A DNA stretch of 6,553 bases, taken from NCBI GenBank assembly GCA_038232255.1, contig JBBSIF010000134.1, positions 1 through 6,553 of the forward strand, given 5' to 3'. The notes below the pieces were generated by a model. It did no database searches. It was not told the origin of the DNA and saw only the letters and a list, made by a program, of their open reading frames with translations. Made by a program: the position numbers and the translations under genes. This DNA comes from JAWWPG01 sp038232255 (GTDB lineage: Bacteria; Actinomycetota; Actinomycetes; Propionibacteriales; Nocardioidaceae). This document shows positions 1 to 6,520 of this stretch, piece by piece (within the stretch, counting starts at the first letter, position 1; every line of letters starts with the position of its first letter).

Positions 1-1052
1 ACCATGCGACGGCGGGCCGCCCGCACCGTCTTTCCCGCGAGCTCGGCCCAAGCACCGTTGTCAGGGACGCCCGCGGGCGGCTCGGCGACGACCCGCCCGT
101 CGCGACCCAGGATGCTGCGAACCGGCAGGTCCAGCTCACGCCACCAGGTCACGTCGGTCACGTCGCCGAAGGTGCAGATCATCGCGATGCCCGACCCCTT
201 GTCCGGGTCAGCCAGGGGATGGGCCCGAATCGGGACCTCGACCCCGAAGAGCGGCGTACGAACCGTCGTGCCGAACCGATCGCGGTAGCGCGCGTCGTCG
301 GGATGTGCCACGAGCGCCACGCAGGCCGGGATGAGCTCGGGGCGCGTGGTCTCGATTGCGATGTCGTCGAAGCGGATCCGGTGGAACTCGCCGGCCACCT
401 CGCGGTCCTCGAGCTCGGCCTGAGCCACCGCCGTACCGAAGTCGACGTCCCACAGGGTCGGCGCCTCGGTCGAGTAGACGTCGCCGGCGGCGAGGTTGCG
501 CAGGAAGGCGCGCTGCGACGCCCGCTGGGCGATGGGTCCGATGGTCGTGTAGGTCTGGGTCCAGTCCACCGAGAGCCCCAGCCGCCGCCACAACGCCTCG
601 AACGCCTGCTCGTCCTGGTCCGTGAGCCGCAGGCAGACCTCGACGAAGTTGCGTCGGGAGATGGCAAGTGGCTCGGCCGGGGGCTCGGCCGGCGGCTCGA
701 ACGTCGGGTTGTAGGGCAGCGACGGGTCGCAGCGCACCCCGAAGTAGTTCTGCACCCGGCGCTCGGTCGCCAACCCGTTGTCGTCCCAGCCCATCGGGTA
801 GAACAGCTCGCGACCGCGCATCCGCTGGTACCGGGCGATGCTGTCGGTCTGCGCGTAGCCGAACACCGACCCCATGTGCAGCGACCCACTGACGGTGGGT
901 GGTGGGGTGTCGATCGCGTAGATCTCCTCGCGCGGGCGGGTCCGGTCGAAGCGGTAGGTGCCGTCGGACTCCCAGCGCCCGCCCCACTTCGCCTCGAGCC
1001 CGTCGAGCGTCGGCCGTTCGGGCACAGCGGCACCGGCCGCGTTCTCGGTCAC
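1..1052 (-). CDS. valS: Valine--tRNA ligase, N-terminal part (partial, runs off left edge)
   Basis: Cytoplasmic class I aminoacyl-tRNA synthetase that charges tRNA-Val. About 350 codons are visible. Seen: the PPPTVSGSLH segment (residues 50-59) leading into the signature HMGS (59-62), YPMGWDDNGL (85-94), ERRVQNYFGVRCDPSLPY (97-114), SRRNFVE (132-138), LGLSVDW, and the start of the CP1 editing domain with ETTRPE and GSGIAMICTFGDVTDVTWW. The WDDNGL block marks the ValRS form present in many actinobacteria rather than the E. coli type. The GTG at 1052-1050 is chosen because an in-frame TAG lies only four codons upstream (1064-1062). No Shine-Dalgarno sequence is visible, and a -10-like hexamer sits six bases upstream, suggesting a leaderless mRNA. 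The signature ends in Ser rather than the usual His, and a 4-residue EPPA repeat occurs at 119-126. Identity is firm from motifs and from the clpX neighbourhood; the exact start is less certain (GTG at codon 10 is an alternative). Confidence 0.95.
   Translation of the reverse strand, partial: MTENAAGAAVPERPTLDGLEAKWGGRWESDGTYRFDRTRPREEIYAIDTPPPTVSGSLHMGSVFGYAQTDSIARYQRMRGRELFYPMGWDDNGLATERRVQNYFGVRCDPSLPYNPTFEPPAEPPAEPLAISRRNFVEVCLRLTDQDEQAFEALWRRLGLSVDWTQTYTTIGPIAQRASQRAFLRNLAAGDVYSTEAPTLWDVDFGTAVAQAELEDREVAGEFHRIRFDDIAIETTRPELIPACVALVAHPDDARYRDRFGTTVRTPLFGVEVPIRAHPLADPDKGSGIAMICTFGDVTDVTWWRELDLPVRSILGRDGRVVAEPPAGVPDNGAWAELAGKTVRAARRRM
670..699. repeat. 12-bp tandem repeat, 2.5 copies, inside valS
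   Basis: On the plus strand the unit ggctcggccggg is followed by ggctcggccggc and then ggctcg. The unit is a multiple of three, so in valS it encodes EPPA-EPPA-EP (residues 119-128) without breaking the frame. It lies in the linker just before the conserved SRRNFVE block, where length variation should be tolerated. It probably arose by slippage. Confidence 0.8.
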
Positions 1053-1058
1053 GCCGCA

Positions 1059-1064
1059 AGTCTA
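1059..1064 (-). promoter_or_regulatory. Putative -10 element for leaderless valS
   Basis: On the minus strand TAGACT fits the actinobacterial TANNNT -10 pattern and ends six bases before the valS GTG. That spacing would put the transcription start at or next to the start codon, which agrees with the absence of a Shine-Dalgarno sequence. No convincing -35 hexamer is seen, and promoters without one are common in actinobacteria. This is an inference from spacing only. Confidence 0.4.
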
Positions 1065-1120
1065 TTGAGGCCCGCCACCTGCCGACCGCTCCTGTTCTGC
1101 GCCCGCACACCGCCCGACCG

Positions 1121-1183
1121 TGATCGTTGTGCGCCTAACCCTGCTGGGAAGCGCAACTGGCGGGGTAGAGCGCACAACGATCA
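1121..1183. repeat. 63-bp imperfect palindrome, copy A
   Basis: The arms TGATCGTTGTGCGC (1121-1134) and GCGCACAACGATCA (1170-1183) are perfect 14-nt inverted repeats. Pairing continues inward after a one-base bulge (A1169), with CTAACCC (1135-1141) against GGGGTAG (1162-1168) and one mismatch, leaving a 20-nt loop. A hand alignment without gaps matches copy B (2246-2308) at about 45 of 63 positions, and the two are identical in length. Copy A lies between the divergent starts of valS and the DUF559 gene, where a terminator is not expected. It could be a mobile-element end, a REP-like intergenic repeat, or an operator for the winged-helix protein encoded next to it. Confidence 0.9.
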
Positions 1184-1270
1184 GCGGCGCGACCTCCACA
1201 GGCCTGGCAGCGTCCACAATTGAGCTGTCGGCGGCCCAAGGGAACGGGGCTCCCGCCCACGCTATGGAGC

Positions 1271-2191
1271 ATGCATGCCGAGATCGGTCGGTTGCTGGAG
1301 ATCGGCGGCGGCGTTGTCGACCGCCGCGAGCTGCTCGCCGGGGTTTCCCACGGCGTCCTGGATCACGCGGTCGCAGTCGGTCATCTGGTCCGGATCCTCC
1401 CCCGCACGTACGTCGAGCCGCAGTCCGTGTCAGACGCCGTCGTACGCCGTCGCGCGGCGGTGCGATACGCCGCCGGATGGGGAGCCATCAGTCACGACTC
1501 GGCACTTTCCGGGTGGCAGCTCCCGACGGCGGAAACCCGGGCGATTCACATCACGACCGGGCCCGATCACCAGCTTCGCGGTGCGCCGGGGTTGGTGGTT
1601 CACCGACGGAACGGGTTCCGGGTCCAGTCGCCGTGGACGGTGACCCGTGACGGCCTCCCGCACGTGCGGCTCGAGCGGGCCCTGGTCGAGAGCTGGCCGC
1701 AACGCCCCGTCGAGGACCGGCGAGCGCCGCTGATCCTGGCGGTGCAGCGGCGACTGGTCACTGCCGAGCGCGTGCTGAGGGAGGCGGACCAGCTGCCGAA
1801 ACTGGGAGGTCGACCGGCGCTGCTGAGCCTCGTGGAGCTGCTGCGAGCCGGCTGCCACAGCGAACTCGAGATCTGGGGTCACCTGCACGTCTTCGACCAC
1901 CCGACGCTACCGCCGGGACGCCGGCAAGTGCCGGTCCCCGTGCACGGGCGCACCGTCTACCTGGACGTCGCCTACCACCGGGAGCTCGTCGACGTCGAGC
2001 TCGACGGCGCGGAGTATCACGGGCCGAGGCTGCGGCGAGAGCGGGACCTGCGACGTGACGCCGCGCTCGCGGCGCTCGGCTGGCTCACGGTTCGGTTCTC
2101 CCATGCTCGCCTGCACGCGGAGCCAGAGGTCATTCGGCGGGACCTGCGCGCCACCCTGGAGGTACGGCGCCAGCAACTGCAGTGCGGGTGA
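1271..2191 (+). CDS. AbiEi-like winged-helix / DUF559 (PD-(D/E)XK) endonuclease-domain protein
   Basis: 306-residue soluble protein of the actinobacterial 'AbiEi-like N-terminus plus DUF559' type; its biological role is not established. Seen in order: a winged-helix-like segment (about 6-50, RLLEIGGGVVDRRELLAG through RILPRTYVEP); a middle region with SHDSALSGWQL (74-84), IHITTGPD (92-99) and VVHRR (109-113), typical of AbiEi-like proteins; then the nuclease domain with SELE (197-200), LDV (231-233), VELDG (242-246) and EYH (248-250), and a closing GWLTVRFS strand. These give a plausible complete E...D...ExD active site of the Vsr/DUF559 fold. ATG 1271 is chosen because the winged helix begins immediately after it. 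No well-spaced Shine-Dalgarno sequence is seen, and a TTG at 1220 is possible but adds unconserved-looking sequence. No AbiEii-type toxin gene is adjacent. It is divergent from valS, convergent with clpX, and bracketed by palindromes A and B, which suggests a selfish or defence-like gene. Confidence 0.85.
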   Translation: MHAEIGRLLEIGGGVVDRRELLAGVSHGVLDHAVAVGHLVRILPRTYVEPQSVSDAVVRRRAAVRYAAGWGAISHDSALSGWQLPTAETRAIHITTGPDHQLRGAPGLVVHRRNGFRVQSPWTVTRDGLPHVRLERALVESWPQRPVEDRRAPLILAVQRRLVTAERVLREADQLPKLGGRPALLSLVELLRAGCHSELEIWGHLHVFDHPTLPPGRRQVPVPVHGRTVYLDVAYHRELVDVELDGAEYHGPRLRRERDLRRDAALAALGWLTVRFSHARLHAEPEVIRRDLRATLEVRRQQLQCG

Positions 2192-2245
2192 CCGGGATGT
2201 CCCCGTGGCTCGGCGGTGACGACGCAGCCGGACCGAGTTACGCCT

Positions 2246-2308
2246 AGATCAAAGTGCGCGCTACCCCGCTGCGGGGCCGGATTGGGGGGGTAGTGCGCAC
2301 AATGATCA
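2246..2308. repeat. 63-bp imperfect palindrome, copy B
   Basis: Positions 2246-2267 pair with 2287-2308: 18 Watson-Crick pairs and one G-T pair out of 22, with mismatches at the outer base and at 2252-2253. The core is GTGCGC...GTGCGCAC followed inward by CTACCCC/GGGGTAG. It contains a second, competing hairpin (CCCCGC-T-GCGGGG, 2264-2276) and a run of seven G (2284-2290). It lies 17 bases beyond the clpX stop and 54 bases beyond the DUF559 gene stop, between convergent genes, so it may also serve as a bidirectional terminator, although no T-tract follows on either strand. It is related to copy A at 1121-1183. Confidence 0.88.
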
Positions 2309-2324
2309 GTCGGCCAGGGCCGCG

Positions 2325-3596
<1,272 letters not shown>

Positions 3597-3663
3597 CCGG
3601 TTCGTCCCCATCTCCGTACGTCGTCCTGAAGCGGTGCCGATCCACGGACCCGTCGCGTCCACG

Positions 3664-3691
3664 ACGGTACCGCCTTAGCGGGGGGATGACA
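3664..3691 (-). promoter_or_regulatory. Weak promoter candidate for clpX
   Basis: In the 131-base clpP2-clpX gap, the minus strand has TGTCAT (3691-3686), a 16-base spacer and TACCGT (3669-3664). This fits a loose -35 / TANNNT -10 pair and would give a leader of about 60 bases. A short CCGC-TAAG-GCGG hairpin lies in the spacer. clpX could equally be read through from clpP2. Nothing else recognisable is in this gap. Confidence 0.3.
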
Positions 3692-3727
3692 GCGGCTTCA
3701 GGGCAGCTCCCCGTTGAGCCCGGCGTG

Positions 3728-4354
3728 TCAGCCGGTCGGCACGCCGGCCAGCTTGCGGGTGTAGAGAACCTCGTCGATCAGGCCGTAGTCCACCGCCTCC
3801 GCGGCGGTGAGGATCTTGTCTCGCTCGATGTCCGTGCGGATGCGCTCCTCCTCCTGGCCGGTATGGCGAGCGATGATCTGCTCCAGCTGGGCGCGCATAC
3901 GCATGATCTCGCGGGCCTGGATCTCGATGTCGCTCGACTGCCCTTCGCCGCCCCCGGAGGGCTGATGGATCAGCACCCGAGCGTGTTCGAGCGCGTAGCG
4001 CTTCCCCTTGGTGCCGGCGGCGAGCAGCACGGCCGCGGCCGAGGCCGCCTGCCCCATACAGGTGGTCTGGATGTCCGGCCGGACGGACTGCATGGTGTCG
4101 TAGATGGCGGTCAGGGCGGTGAAGGAGCCGCCCGGCGAGTTGATGTAGATCGAGATGTCACGATCGGGGTCCTCGGACTCGAGGTGCAGCAGCTGCGCCA
4201 TCACGACGTTGGCCACACCGTCGTCGATCGGGGTGCCCAGGAAGATGATCCGCTCCTTGAGCAGCCGGCTGTAGATGTCGAACGAGCGCTCGCCGCGGCT
4301 TGTCTGCTCGATCACGATCGGGATCGTGTAGTCGCTGATCGGCTCGAAGCTCAA
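3728..4354 (-). CDS. clpP2: ATP-dependent Clp protease proteolytic subunit ClpP2
   Basis: Serine protease subunit (family S14), expected to form one heptameric ring of the mixed ClpP1P2 tetradecamer that degrades substrates delivered by ClpX or ClpC. 208 residues. Seen: LLKERIIFLG (31-40), IYINSPGGS (69-77), the nucleophile in GQAASAA (Ser105), HQP (His130) and RDK (Asp179). The Ser-His and His-Asp spacings of 25 and 49 match ClpP. The AASAAAVLLAAG form rather than ASSMG marks it as ClpP2. Start: TTG 4354-4352 is preceded by GGAG (4361-4364) six bases upstream; the only upstream in-frame codons are the 14 after the clpP1 stop, and none is ATG or GTG. It lies 42 bases after clpP1 in the same frame, so the two are surely co-transcribed. 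Confidence 0.97.
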   Translation of the reverse strand: MSFEPISDYTIPIVIEQTSRGERSFDIYSRLLKERIIFLGTPIDDGVANVVMAQLLHLESEDPDRDISIYINSPGGSFTALTAIYDTMQSVRPDIQTTCMGQAASAAAVLLAAGTKGKRYALEHARVLIHQPSGGGEGQSSDIEIQAREIMRMRAQLEQIIARHTGQEEERIRTDIERDKILTAAEAVDYGLIDEVLYTRKLAGVPTG

Positions 4355-4396
4355 GGCGTTCTCCGTCGCGAGAGGCGGTCGGCGGGAGTCTCCATG

Positions 4397-5035
4397 TCAG
4401 GACACCGCCCCGACGGATGGCACCTGCTGAGCGCGGGCCACCACCGAGTCAACGAAGCCGTAGTCCTTGGCCTCCTCCGCCGTGAACCACCGGTCCCGGT
4501 CGGAGTCGCGCTCGATCTGCTCGACGCTCTGGCCGGTGTACAACGCGATCCGCTCCTGCATGACCCGCTTGGTGTAGAGCATCTGCTCCGCCTGGATGGC
4601 GATGTCGGAGGCGGTGCCGCCGATGCCTCCGGAAGGCTGGTGCATGAGGATGCGGGCGTGCGGCAACGCGTAACGCTTGCCCGGCGCACCGGCGCAGAGC
4701 AGGAACTGTCCCATCGAGGCGGCCAGGCCCATGGCGACGGTGGCGACGTCGTTGGCGACGTACTGCATCGTGTCGTAGATCGCCATGCCGGCCGAGACGG
4801 ACCCACCCGGCGAGTTGATGTAGAGGTAGATGTCGCGGCCCGGGTCCTCGGCGGCCAGCAGCAGCAGCTGGGCACAGATCGTGTTCGCGATCGGGTCGTC
4901 CACGACCGAGCCCAGGAAGATGATTCGCTCCTTGAGCAACCGGTTGAACACGGAGTCGTCTAGCGTCATGCCGTTCTGCGGCACCCGCGCGACCGGCGCC
5001 TGCCGGGGGCGCGCGTACGGCGGCAGTGCACTCAC
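4397..5035 (-). CDS. clpP1: ATP-dependent Clp protease proteolytic subunit ClpP1
   Basis: Serine protease subunit, partner of ClpP2 in the mixed ClpP1P2 barrel. 212 residues from the chosen start. Seen: LLKERIIFLG (33-42), YINSPGGSVSAG (72-83), nucleophile in GLAASMGQ (Ser107), MHQPSGG (His132) and RDRW (Asp181), with the canonical 25 and 49 residue spacings. Start: the GTG at 5035-5033 has GGAGG five bases upstream (5041-5045), the best ribosome binding site in the window. The open frame continues upstream to 5185, overlapping the 3' end of tig, but that extension lacks family resemblance. An internal Met23 just before TLDDSVFNRLL is a less likely start; the first ~20 residues may be a removable propeptide, as is usual in the family. 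First gene after the ClgR-like box, 94 bases downstream of tig. Confidence 0.97.
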   Translation of the reverse strand: MSALPPYARPRQAPVARVPQNGMTLDDSVFNRLLKERIIFLGSVVDDPIANTICAQLLLLAAEDPGRDIYLYINSPGGSVSAGMAIYDTMQYVANDVATVAMGLAASMGQFLLCAGAPGKRYALPHARILMHQPSGGIGGTASDIAIQAEQMLYTKRVMQERIALYTGQSVEQIERDSDRDRWFTAEEAKDYGFVDSVVARAQQVPSVGAVS

Positions 5036-5040
5036 CTGTT

Positions 5041-5045
5041 CCTCC
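5041..5045 (-). promoter_or_regulatory. Ribosome binding site of clpP1
   Basis: GGAGG on the minus strand, five bases before GTG 5035. It decides the start against the longer open frame that extends back into tig. Confidence 0.85.
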
Positions 5046-5063
5046 GCTCCTCGCACGCTGTCG

Positions 5064-5069
5064 ACCCTA
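5064..5069 (-). promoter_or_regulatory. Putative -10 element of the clpP1P2 promoter
   Basis: TAGGGT on the minus strand fits TANNNT and would start a transcript about 20 bases before the clpP1 GTG. The ClgR-like box centred near 5116 would lie about 60 bases upstream of that start, a usual position for an activator site. A 10-bp perfect palindrome (CGACCGGTCG, 5077-5086) falls in the spacer. Placement rests on pattern only. Confidence 0.4.
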
Positions 5070-5106
5070 ACCCTGGCGACCGGTCGGCGAGTCCCGGCCA
5101 GCGCGT

Positions 5107-5124
5107 TGTTCGCTGTAGGCGGAT
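5107..5124 (-). promoter_or_regulatory. ClgR-like activator box upstream of clpP1P2
   Basis: On the minus strand the site reads CGC-CTACA-GCG-AAC, matching the CGC-YNANR-GCG core and the right flank described for actinobacterial ClgR sites; on the plus strand the half site is GTTCGC. The other half (GATC before CGC) is degenerate. ClgR is the known activator of clpP1P2 in Streptomyces, corynebacteria and mycobacteria, so the location is exactly where such a box is expected. ClgR itself is not encoded in this window. Confidence 0.6.
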
Positions 5125-5129
5125 CATGC

Positions 5130-6458
5130 TCACGAACTCTGGTCGCCGGCCAGGGCGTCGAGGTCGACCCGCCGGCCGGCCGCATCCGTCACGACCGCCC
5201 GCTGCATCAGCAGGCCCAGTGCCTTGCCGCGGACCAGCTCATTGCCGAGCTCGCCGATCGCGCCGCTGCTCACGAGCTGCTGGGCGTAGGTATCCGGCGC
5301 CACCTGGGCGCGCTGCGCCCGGCGTACGACGGCGTCGGTGAGCTCTGCCGAGGTGATGCTCACGGACTCCTTCTCGACCACGGCGTCCAGGACGAACCGC
5401 GCGGCGACGGCCTGCCTGGCGTCCTGCGCCAACTCGGCGTCCACCTCCTCGGAGGTACGACCGGTACCTGCGACGTAGTCCTCCCGGCTGAGGCCCGCCT
5501 CGTCGAGCTGTTGCTGCAGGGAGTCGCACCGCCACTGGAGCTCGGCCTCGAGGATCTTCTCCGGCAGCGGTACCTCGACCCGCTCCAGCAGGCCCTCCAT
5601 GACCCGGTCCCGCGCCTGGACGCCCTGCTGCAGCCGGCGCACCCGGGAGAGACGGGTTTGGATGTCGGCCCGTAGCTCCTCCAGCGTGTCGAACTCGCTC
5701 GCCGTCTGGGCGAAGTCGTCATCGACCTCAGGCAGCTGCTTCACCTTGACCGAACGGACCGTGACCCGAACATCCGCCGTGCTGCCCGCGTGTTCTCCAC
5801 CGACCAGCTCGGTTCGGAAAGGGCGCTCCTCGCCTTCTGCGCTGCCGAGAAGGGCGTCATCGAGGCCCTGCATCAGACCGTCCGACCCCACCTCGTAGGA
5901 CATACCGGTCGCCGAGGCAGCGGGCAGGTCCTCACCGTCCACGGCCGCGGAGAGATCGATCGAGACGAAGTCCCCCGCCTCCACCGGGCGGTCCACGCCG
6001 GTCAGCATGGCGAACCGGTCGCGCAGGCCGGTCAACTGTTCGTCGATGTCGGCCTCCGACACCTCGGCGTCGTCCACCGTCACCGGCAGGCCGTCGTAGT
6101 CGGGCAACACCACCTCCGGGCGGACGTCGACCTCGGCGGTGAAGACCAGCTGTTCGCCGTCGGCGAAAGCGGTCACCTCGACGTCCGGGCGCCCGAGCGC
6201 CGCCACCTCGTTGTCCCGGACGGCCTCGCCGTAGAACCGCGGCACCGCTTCGGACACCGCCTCCTCGAGCACGGCACCTCGACCGACGCGCTGGTCGAGG
6301 ATGCGCGGCGGCACCTTGCCCGGCCGGAAGCCCTGCACCCGGACCTGCCCGGCGATCTTCCGGTACGCCGACGTGAGGCTCGGCGCCAGCTCGTCGAAGG
6401 GCACCTCGACCGTGAGCCGGACGCGGGTCGGGCTCAGGGGCTCGACGGCGCTCTTCAC
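5130..6458 (-). CDS. tig: Trigger factor (ribosome-associated chaperone / peptidyl-prolyl isomerase)
   Basis: Binds the ribosome exit tunnel and shields nascent chains; its middle domain is an FKBP-type prolyl isomerase. 442 residues, normal for the family. Seen: ribosome-binding domain starting KSAVEPLSPTRVRLTVEVPF, with the docking signature GFRPGKVP at residues 43-50 (Pro where E. coli has Lys46; FRPGK is also found in other actinobacteria); PPIase domain around 155-240 (AGDFVSIDLSAAVDGE, GLDDALLGSAEGEERPF); and a helical C-terminal arm region rich in Glu, Gln and Arg. It ends in a short GDQSS tail, without the long acidic tail some actinobacterial homologues carry. Start: GTG 6458-6456 gives the canonical N-terminus (M)KSAVE and has AGGAG seven bases upstream; the open frame runs back to 6512 but that part is not family-like. 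Upstream of clpP1 in the same orientation. Confidence 0.97.
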   Translation of the reverse strand: MKSAVEPLSPTRVRLTVEVPFDELAPSLTSAYRKIAGQVRVQGFRPGKVPPRILDQRVGRGAVLEEAVSEAVPRFYGEAVRDNEVAALGRPDVEVTAFADGEQLVFTAEVDVRPEVVLPDYDGLPVTVDDAEVSEADIDEQLTGLRDRFAMLTGVDRPVEAGDFVSIDLSAAVDGEDLPAASATGMSYEVGSDGLMQGLDDALLGSAEGEERPFRTELVGGEHAGSTADVRVTVRSVKVKQLPEVDDDFAQTASEFDTLEELRADIQTRLSRVRRLQQGVQARDRVMEGLLERVEVPLPEKILEAELQWRCDSLQQQLDEAGLSREDYVAGTGRTSEEVDAELAQDARQAVAARFVLDAVVEKESVSITSAELTDAVVRRAQRAQVAPDTYAQQLVSSGAIGELGNELVRGKALGLLMQRAVVTDAAGRRVDLDALAGDQSS

Positions 6459-6465
6459 TGCGGTT

Positions 6466-6470
6466 CTCCT
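6466..6470 (-). promoter_or_regulatory. Ribosome binding site of tig
   Basis: AGGAG on the minus strand, seven bases before GTG 6458. It supports the short start over the longer open frame, and a hairpin (6471-6494) abuts it directly. Confidence 0.8.
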
Positions 6471-6494
6471 GGCGGACGGCGCCGGACCGTCGCC
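6471..6494 (-). other. Hairpin between the tRNA and tig, touching the tig ribosome binding site
   Basis: On the minus strand GGCGACGG (6494-6487) pairs with CCGTCCGCC (6479-6471) around a 7-base loop, with one bulged C. The stem ends at the base next to AGGAG. It may be a tRNA 3' processing or termination structure, or a leader element that keeps the ribosome site open. There is no T-tract, so it is not a classical terminator. Confidence 0.4.
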
Positions 6495-6520
6495 GGCGAG
6501 CAGAGCGGACACAAAAGCGG

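Larger units (their letters stand above)
1121..2308. mobile_element. Candidate palindrome-bounded unit carrying a DUF559 nuclease gene
   Basis: The two 63-bp palindromes bracket one gene, giving a 1188-bp unit inserted at the clpX-valS junction, which is often contiguous in actinobacteria. The outer 14 bp (1121-1134 and the reverse complement of 2295-2308) agree at 13 of 14 positions, like terminal inverted repeats. I see no clear target-site duplication flanking the unit and no transposase or recombinase gene. The boundaries and mobility are inference; chance residence of a gene between two copies of a dispersed repeat is the main alternative. Confidence 0.35.

Noticed and set aside
179..1110. 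Several long open frames on both strands overlapping valS (minus-strand 208-1110 and 179-1033, plus-strand 219-1223)
   Set aside because: They translate to low-complexity Arg/Pro/Ala-rich sequence or antisense of the ValRS frame. High-GC DNA keeps off-frames open; the ValRS frame explains the region.
1220..1270. 17-codon N-terminal extension of the DUF559 protein from a TTG
   Set aside because: No ribosome binding site, and the added residues (SCRRPKGTGLPP...) do not belong to the winged-helix start, which begins right after ATG 1271.
1111..2318. Target-site duplication flanking the palindrome-bounded unit
   Set aside because: Comparing the ~10 bases outside each end (cgcccgaccg and gtcggccagg) shows no direct repeat.
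3670..3681. CCGC-TAAG-GCGG upstream of clpX as a second ClgR box
   Set aside because: The spacer is four bases instead of five and the flanks do not match; kept only as a small hairpin.
5036..5185. N-terminal extension of ClpP1 overlapping the end of tig
   Set aside because: A strong GGAGG at the right distance from GTG 5035, the presence of the promoter and ClgR-like box in this stretch, and unfamiliar sequence all favour the short start.
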